Part shown: piece after piece, positions 38,488-41,687 of the stretch
Numbering within the stretch: the first letter of the stretch is position 1
Layout of the letters: the number at the start of each line of letters is the position of its first letter
NCBI RefSeq assembly: GCF_001522865.1
Contig: NZ_LOWB01000084.1
Location: 1 to 41,687, forward strand
Length of the DNA stretch: 41,687 bases
Reading direction: 5' to 3'
Source of the DNA: Burkholderia sp. TSV86
GTDB lineage: Bacteria > Pseudomonadota > Gammaproteobacteria > Burkholderiales > Burkholderiaceae
Program-made: the position numbers and the translations under genes
The notes under the pieces: model-generated
What the model was told of the DNA's origin: nothing
The model's input: only the letters and a program-made list of their open reading frames with translations
The model's database searches: none

Positions 38488-39051
38488 ATGTTCGGCGAGA
38501 TCGCCCGCTTTCTACTCAATACCGTCTTCACGCTGTTCGGCGCCGCGCTGCTCCTGCGCGTCTGGCTGCAAGCCGTGCGCGTGCCGCCGTACAACCCCGT
38601 CACGCAGACCGTGCTGCAAGCGACCAACTGGCTCGTGCTGCCCCTGCGGCATATCATCCCGGGCGTGCGCGGGATCGATTGGGCGAGCGTCGCCGCAACC
38701 GTCATCACGTCGCTCGTCTATGTGACGCTGATGGTGTCGATGGCAGGGGTGGACGCGCTGTCGATCGTGCCAACGCTCGTCATTGTCGCGCTGCTGACGG
38801 TCGTGAAGTGGGCGCTCAATCTCGTGCTGTGGCTGACGATTCTGATGGCGCTGCTGTCATGGCTCAATCCGCGCTCGCCCGCGATGGAAATCCTCTATCA
38901 ACTGACCGCGCCGCTCCTGAATCCGCTGCGCCGGCTGATTCCGAATCTCGGCGGCATCGATTTGTCGCCGCTCCTGCTGTTCGTGATCGTCCAGGTGCTG
39001 ATCATGATCGTCACGCGCGCCGCCGTTTCGCTGACGCTGTTCGGCATCTGA
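38488..39051 (+). CDS. YggT-family membrane protein
   Basis: This is an inner-membrane protein of 187 residues with two copies of the YGGT repeat, each with a hydrophobic helix followed by a loop and a P-x-x-P-x-R-type segment: TNWLVLPLRHIIPGVRGIDW and TAPLLNPLRRLIPNLGGIDL. The first copy is degenerate. YggT proteins are linked to osmotic stress or cell division in some bacteria, and the role here is unknown. Two ATGs are in frame (38479 and 38488). AAAAGGA lies directly before the first and 9 bases before the second, so I use 38488. Confidence 0.88.
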   Translation: MFGEIARFLLNTVFTLFGAALLLRVWLQAVRVPPYNPVTQTVLQATNWLVLPLRHIIPGVRGIDWASVAATVITSLVYVTLMVSMAGVDALSIVPTLVIVALLTVVKWALNLVLWLTILMALLSWLNPRSPAMEILYQLTAPLLNPLRRLIPNLGGIDLSPLLLFVIVQVLIMIVTRAAVSLTLFGI

Positions 39052-39079
39052 TGCGCCGCGCGCTCCGGCACCAGCGGCA

Positions 39080-39469
39080 TCATCGCGCGCCGCCGGGCGC
39101 CGCCGACGCCGCGCCTTCGTCGAGATTGTCGATCACGCCGAAGCACGCCGGAATCGTCGCGTAACAAAGCCGCACTTTCTCACGCGATACACGCTCGATC
39201 AGCCGCCGCGCTTCGTCGTCGGTCGCGACGAATTCGACTTCGATCGCAAGCGAGCCTTGCAGCTCGAAAAAACGGGCTTCGTGCAGCATCCGGTGCCGGC
39301 CGAATCCCGCGATCGCGCGAAACGCCGAGCCGCCGGCAATGCCCATCCGGTTCGCCTCGTCGAGCAGCCACTCCCAGAGCGGCTTCCAGTGCAGGCGATG
39401 ATCCTCATGGACATAAAAGCGCAGCAAGACCCGATCTTGCGCGCGCGCCTCGCCGACGATCCCGTTCAT
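39080..39469 (-). CDS. DUF190 protein
   Basis: The 129 residues fit DUF190, a small ferredoxin-like alpha-beta protein, with FYVHEDHRLHWKPLWEWLLD, EANRMGIAGGSAFRAIAGFG, and the acidic stretch FVATDDEARRLIERV. DUF190 genes often neighbour crcB, as here, where the gene follows crcB by 25 bases on the same strand. That suggests a role near the fluoride channel, but no function is established. GGGAGGGAG lies 2-10 bases before the ATG. Confidence 0.85.
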   Translation of the reverse strand: MNGIVGEARAQDRVLLRFYVHEDHRLHWKPLWEWLLDEANRMGIAGGSAFRAIAGFGRHRMLHEARFFELQGSLAIEVEFVATDDEARRLIERVSREKVRLCYATIPACFGVIDNLDEGAASAAPGGAR

Positions 39470-39494
39470 CGCTCCCTCCCCCGCCTACGGCGGA

Positions 39495-39881
39495 TCAGCC
39501 TGGCACGAGCCACGCTCGCGCGCTCACCATGCCGAGCCACGTCAACGTGAATGAACCTATCAAGTGTAGAGCAGCGACGGCCAACGCCCAACCGAGCTCA
39601 CCTTGCGTCAGATGCGAAATCACTTCGGCCGAATAGGTGGAAAACGTCGTGAGGCCGCCCATGAAACCCGTGATCACGAACAGCCGCCATTCCGGCGGCA
39701 ACCCCGCCTTCGCGCTGAACACGGCGATCGCGACGCCGATCAGATAGCCGCCGATCAGATTCGATGCGAGCGTGCCGAGCGGCACGGCGGGAAAGACCGC
39801 ATTCAGGCCGAGGCTCAAAAACCAGCGCAACAATGCGCCGAGCCCGGCGCCGACGAAAATGGCTGCGATCGAATAGAACAA
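39495..39881 (-). CDS. crcB: Fluoride ion channel CrcB/Fluc
   Basis: Fluc proteins export fluoride through a dual-topology dimer in the inner membrane. I use the TTG at 39881, because AGGAG lies 5 bases upstream and the resulting start [20 protein letters not shown] fits known CrcB N-termini. It gives 128 residues, the normal length for four membrane helices. Conserved parts are [20 protein letters not shown] and the channel motif [20 protein letters not shown]. An ATG at 39926 would add 15 residues not seen in relatives. The DUF190 gene follows it at a 25-base gap. No convincing fluoride riboswitch is visible upstream. Confidence 0.93.
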   Translation of the reverse strand: MFYSIAAIFVGAGLGALLRWFLSLGLNAVFPAVPLGTLASNLIGGYLIGVAIAVFSAKAGLPPEWRLFVITGFMGGLTTFSTYSAEVISHLTQGELGWALAVAALHLIGSFTLTWLGMVSARAWLVPG

Positions 39882-40269
39882 GACTGCTCCTATCTGGCAT
39901 TGAATGAAGAGGTAGATACCCATCACACTTCGGCGTGCCGACGCAACCGGCGCTCGAGCGCGAGAAACCCGTCATCATACGTCCGCCTCCCGCGCGCCGC
40001 ATCGCTTGCCGCATCGGCGGCCGCCAGCACGCCCGGCTGGGCCGCTCCGCCGCGCGCGCCCGCTCGACGATGCGCGCGCCTACTATTCGCACCACGCCCG
40101 GCCGCCGGGGCGCGCGTGCGCGGTGGGCAGATCGGCACGGCGAGCCAAAGGCAAACGAACACGCGTCAGTCACTTGGCCTGCGTGACGGGTCGAAACTGG
40201 ACATGCGTCGAATCGACGCTATCATCGCGGATGCCGAAATCATACGTTCCCGAATCGGGATAAATGCTC
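39882..40269. other. Divergent spacer between crcB and tag
   Basis: The first 60 bases carry the crcB leader. The rest is GC-rich until the tag promoter at 40198-40225. No gene is recognised. Confidence 0.4.
40198..40225 (+). promoter_or_regulatory. tag promoter with a palindrome in the spacer
   Basis: TGGACA (40198-40203) and TATCAT (40220-40225) are 16 bases apart, each one mismatch from consensus. Nearly the whole spacer (40205-40219) is a perfect palindrome, GCGTCGA-A-TCGACGC, exactly between the two boxes. That placement suggests an operator, though the binding protein is unknown. The -10 box is 45 bases before the tag ATG. Confidence 0.6.
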
Positions 40270-40887
40270 ATGACCACAACGATCGCCGGGCCCGACGGAA
40301 AACTGCGCTGCCGCTGGTGCAGCGCCGCCCCCGAATTTCTTCCCTATCACGATAGCGAATGGGGCTTTCCGGTCGACGACGATCGCCACTTGTTCGAAAA
40401 GCTGTGCCTCGAGAGCTTCCAGTCCGGGCTGAGCTGGCGCACGATCCTAGCGAAACGCGAGAATTTCCGCGCGGCGTTCCATCACTTCGACTTCGACAAG
40501 ATCGCACGCTACACCCAGCGCGACGTCGATCGCCTGCTCGCCGACGCAGGCATCGTCCGCCATCGCGGCAAGATCGAGGCGGTGATCAACAATGCACAAC
40601 GGGCCCGCGAACTCATCGAGCAGGAAGGATCGCTTGCGGCGTTCGTCTGGCGTTACGAGCGCCGTGCCGAGCCGCGCGCCAAAGCGCAGGCGGTGGTGTC
40701 GACGTCGCCCGAATCGATCGCGCTGTCAAAGGCGCTAAAGGCACGGGGCTGGAAATTCGTCGGGCCGACCACCGTCTATTCGTTCATGCAGGCGATGGGA
40801 ATCGTCAACGATCACGCCGACGATTGCGTGATCAGAACAAAGGCCGAGCAAGCGCGCACGAAGCTCAAGCGGCCTGGGAGCCGGTAA
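40270..40887 (+). CDS. tag: DNA-3-methyladenine glycosylase I
   Basis: Tag removes 3-methyladenine from alkylated DNA. The 205 residues begin at ATG 40270, 9 bases after GGGA; the ATG at 40264 is too close to that site. The family's start KLRCRWCSAAPEFLPYHDSE includes a zinc-binding cysteine and the YHD motif. FEKLCLESFQSGLSWRTILA contains the catalytic-pocket glutamate region, and the C-terminal zinc ligands are seen in VNDHADDCVIR. GWKFVGPTTVYSFMQAMGIV is also typical. It has its own promoter. Confidence 0.95.
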   Translation: MTTTIAGPDGKLRCRWCSAAPEFLPYHDSEWGFPVDDDRHLFEKLCLESFQSGLSWRTILAKRENFRAAFHHFDFDKIARYTQRDVDRLLADAGIVRHRGKIEAVINNAQRARELIEQEGSLAAFVWRYERRAEPRAKAQAVVSTSPESIALSKALKARGWKFVGPTTVYSFMQAMGIVNDHADDCVIRTKAEQARTKLKRPGSR

Positions 40888-41450
40888 CTGACACGCAAAG
40901 GGCAGCGGCGTTCGCCAACGAACACCGGCGCTTGCGCGTTGCTGCGTGACCTCGAGGAAGACCGGCAGACGAAAGCCGTCCATTCGATGGCGATATCCAA
41001 CCGGTTCATGATTTGCGGCAAACGCAAGCGGCCCATGAGCGCGGCGCACACGATATGTATCGCCGCATCGGCGACGAAGGGCAATTCGGCATGCGCGTGA
41101 GCGGCTCGAGACGCAGTGTCAGGCCGTATCGGCCACTCACTCGGCCATCGCCTAAGCGCGGCTTTTGCGCTCGAGCGGCGAGGCGGCAAGCTCATAACAG
41201 GCTCGCTTCGCCACCGCGTCGAAAACGCATGCACGAAAGCGGCGAAGAACCATCCGGGCGCGCTGAAGAGATCACGCCGTTTTGACGGCACGAGCCACGC
41301 GCGAAACACAGCGGACGATGTGCCGCACGCTATGAATCAAGCGGTCTCGAATTTGTCGCGGCGCGCAGGCGCTTCGATCTCCGAGGACACGGGCTTCGCC
41401 GGGTAAGAAGGTAGCTGGCTCCGTGAAGTGATTTGCGGAGCGTAGATGCG
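40888..41450. other. 560-base stretch with no recognisable gene
   Basis: Several frames of up to 165 codons cross this region on both strands, but none reads like a protein family I know and none has a good ribosome binding site. It may be the decayed remnant of a gene, or a boundary zone next to tRNA-Gly. Confidence 0.5.
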
Positions 41451-41479
41451 TTGCCCAACCTGGGAAATTACCTTATACT
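41451..41479 (+). promoter_or_regulatory. Promoter of tRNA-Gly
   Basis: TTGCCC (41451-41456), a 17-base spacer, and TATACT (41474-41479) lie 11 bases before the tRNA 5' end. The spacing is ideal. Confidence 0.75.
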
Positions 41480-41489
41480 GCGGCGCTCC

Positions 41490-41564
41490 GCGGGCGTCGT
41501 ATAATGGCCATTACCTCAGCTTCCCAAGCTGATGACGTGGGTTCGATTCCCATCGCCCGCTCCA
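41490..41564 (+). tRNA. tRNA-Gly (anticodon CCC)
   Basis: The gene runs from GCGGGCG to CGCCCGC, T and an encoded CCA. The acceptor stem pairs perfectly. The anticodon stem CAGCT/AGCTG holds the loop TCCCA, giving CCC for GGG codons. The T arm GTGGGTTCGATTCCCAT is canonical, with one G-T pair. It is 75 bases with CCA. tRNA-Gly 3' ends are known integration sites for clc-type ICEs. Confidence 0.96.
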
Positions 41565-41582
41565 CCGCATCAATTGCGGTGG
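41562..41582 (+). terminator. Hairpin directly after tRNA-Gly
   Basis: CCACCGCA (41562-41569) pairs with TGCGGTGG (41575-41582) around TCAAT. The stem includes the tRNA's CCA. No T-run follows immediately, so it may be a processing signal rather than a full terminator. Confidence 0.4.
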
Positions 41583-41619
41583 ACTAGACTAAATCTGACA
41601 GTGGTTGGTTTTTCATGCT

Positions 41620-41666
41620 GGCGCGCATTGGCGCGAAGGGCGTAGCCCGTAGCGGCAATGCGCGCC
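41620..41666. repeat. Nested hairpin just before an off-window gene start
   Basis: GGCGCGCATTG (41620-41630) pairs perfectly with CAATGCGCGCC (41656-41666), and GGGC/GCCC (41638-41648) pair inside. AAGGAGT follows at 41676-41682, so a gene probably starts just past the end of the window and this structure would lie in its leader. Confidence 0.7.
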
Positions 41667-41687
41667 GCGAACAGCAAGGAGTCCACA

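Noticed and set aside
39885..39960. Possible fluoride riboswitch upstream of crcB
   Set aside because: GATGGGTAT and AATGCC could pair as in that riboswitch, but the middle stem and the conserved pseudoknot partners are missing and the interval is too short.
40812..41309. 165-codon open frame on the minus strand between tag and tRNA-Gly
   Set aside because: No recognisable family, no ribosome binding site, and it overlaps the end of tag in antisense.

Overview
The window is a high-GC betaproteobacterial chromosome segment that I attribute to Burkholderia sensu lato, most likely the B. pseudomallei/thailandensis group. The grounds are protein similarity recalled from memory, a glucokinase fused to a HexR/RpiR-type regulator, and the gene orders trxB/ftsK-lolA-rarA-serS and hemL-ribD-ribE-ribB-ribH-nusB. 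No search was run, so the species call is an inference.

Positions 1-2730 are a decayed mobile segment. It holds the right end of an IS3-family element, a LysR regulator gene cut off after 188 codons, the first 208 codons of an integrative-conjugative-element (ICE) TraC-type ATPase, a small coupled ORF, an ICE-type conserved hypothetical gene split by one amber codon, and an orphan coding fragment. It abuts the 3' end of a tRNA-Ser(CGA) gene, which suggests an old island insertion at that tRNA.

Positions 2730-11850 are housekeeping. serS, rarA, lolA and ftsK run leftward and trxB diverges from ftsK. A Smr-domain gene overlapped by a TRIC/UPF0126 membrane protein gene follows. Positions 11896-20996 are a glucose module: a leftward GtsABC/UgpC-type sugar ABC transporter, and rightward zwf, pgl and glk-hexR. 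A perfect match to the HexR operator consensus lies over the putative zwf promoter, so the regulator half of the Glk fusion probably controls its own operon.

Positions 21000-29660 hold a strong terminator, a repeat-rich spacer, a Bcr/CflA-type drug transporter, an EVE-like protein, hemL, and riboflavin genes (ribD, ribE, a RibB with a degenerate RibA-like domain, ribH) ending in nusB. A uracil-DNA-glycosylase-like gene sits on the opposite strand inside the rib cluster.

Positions 29800-41687 contain an aminotransferase, a lytic transglycosylase, a candidate small RNA with its own promoter and terminator, ubiD, a LysE-type exporter, a threonine-dehydratase-like lyase, a small secreted Gly/Tyr/Pro/His-rich protein, a DUF2520 dehydrogenase-like protein, a YggT protein, a DUF190-crcB pair for fluoride resistance, tag, and a tRNA-Gly(CCC) gene. 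The last 120 bases hold a nested hairpin and a ribosome binding site for a gene starting beyond the window, possibly the edge of another tRNA-associated island.
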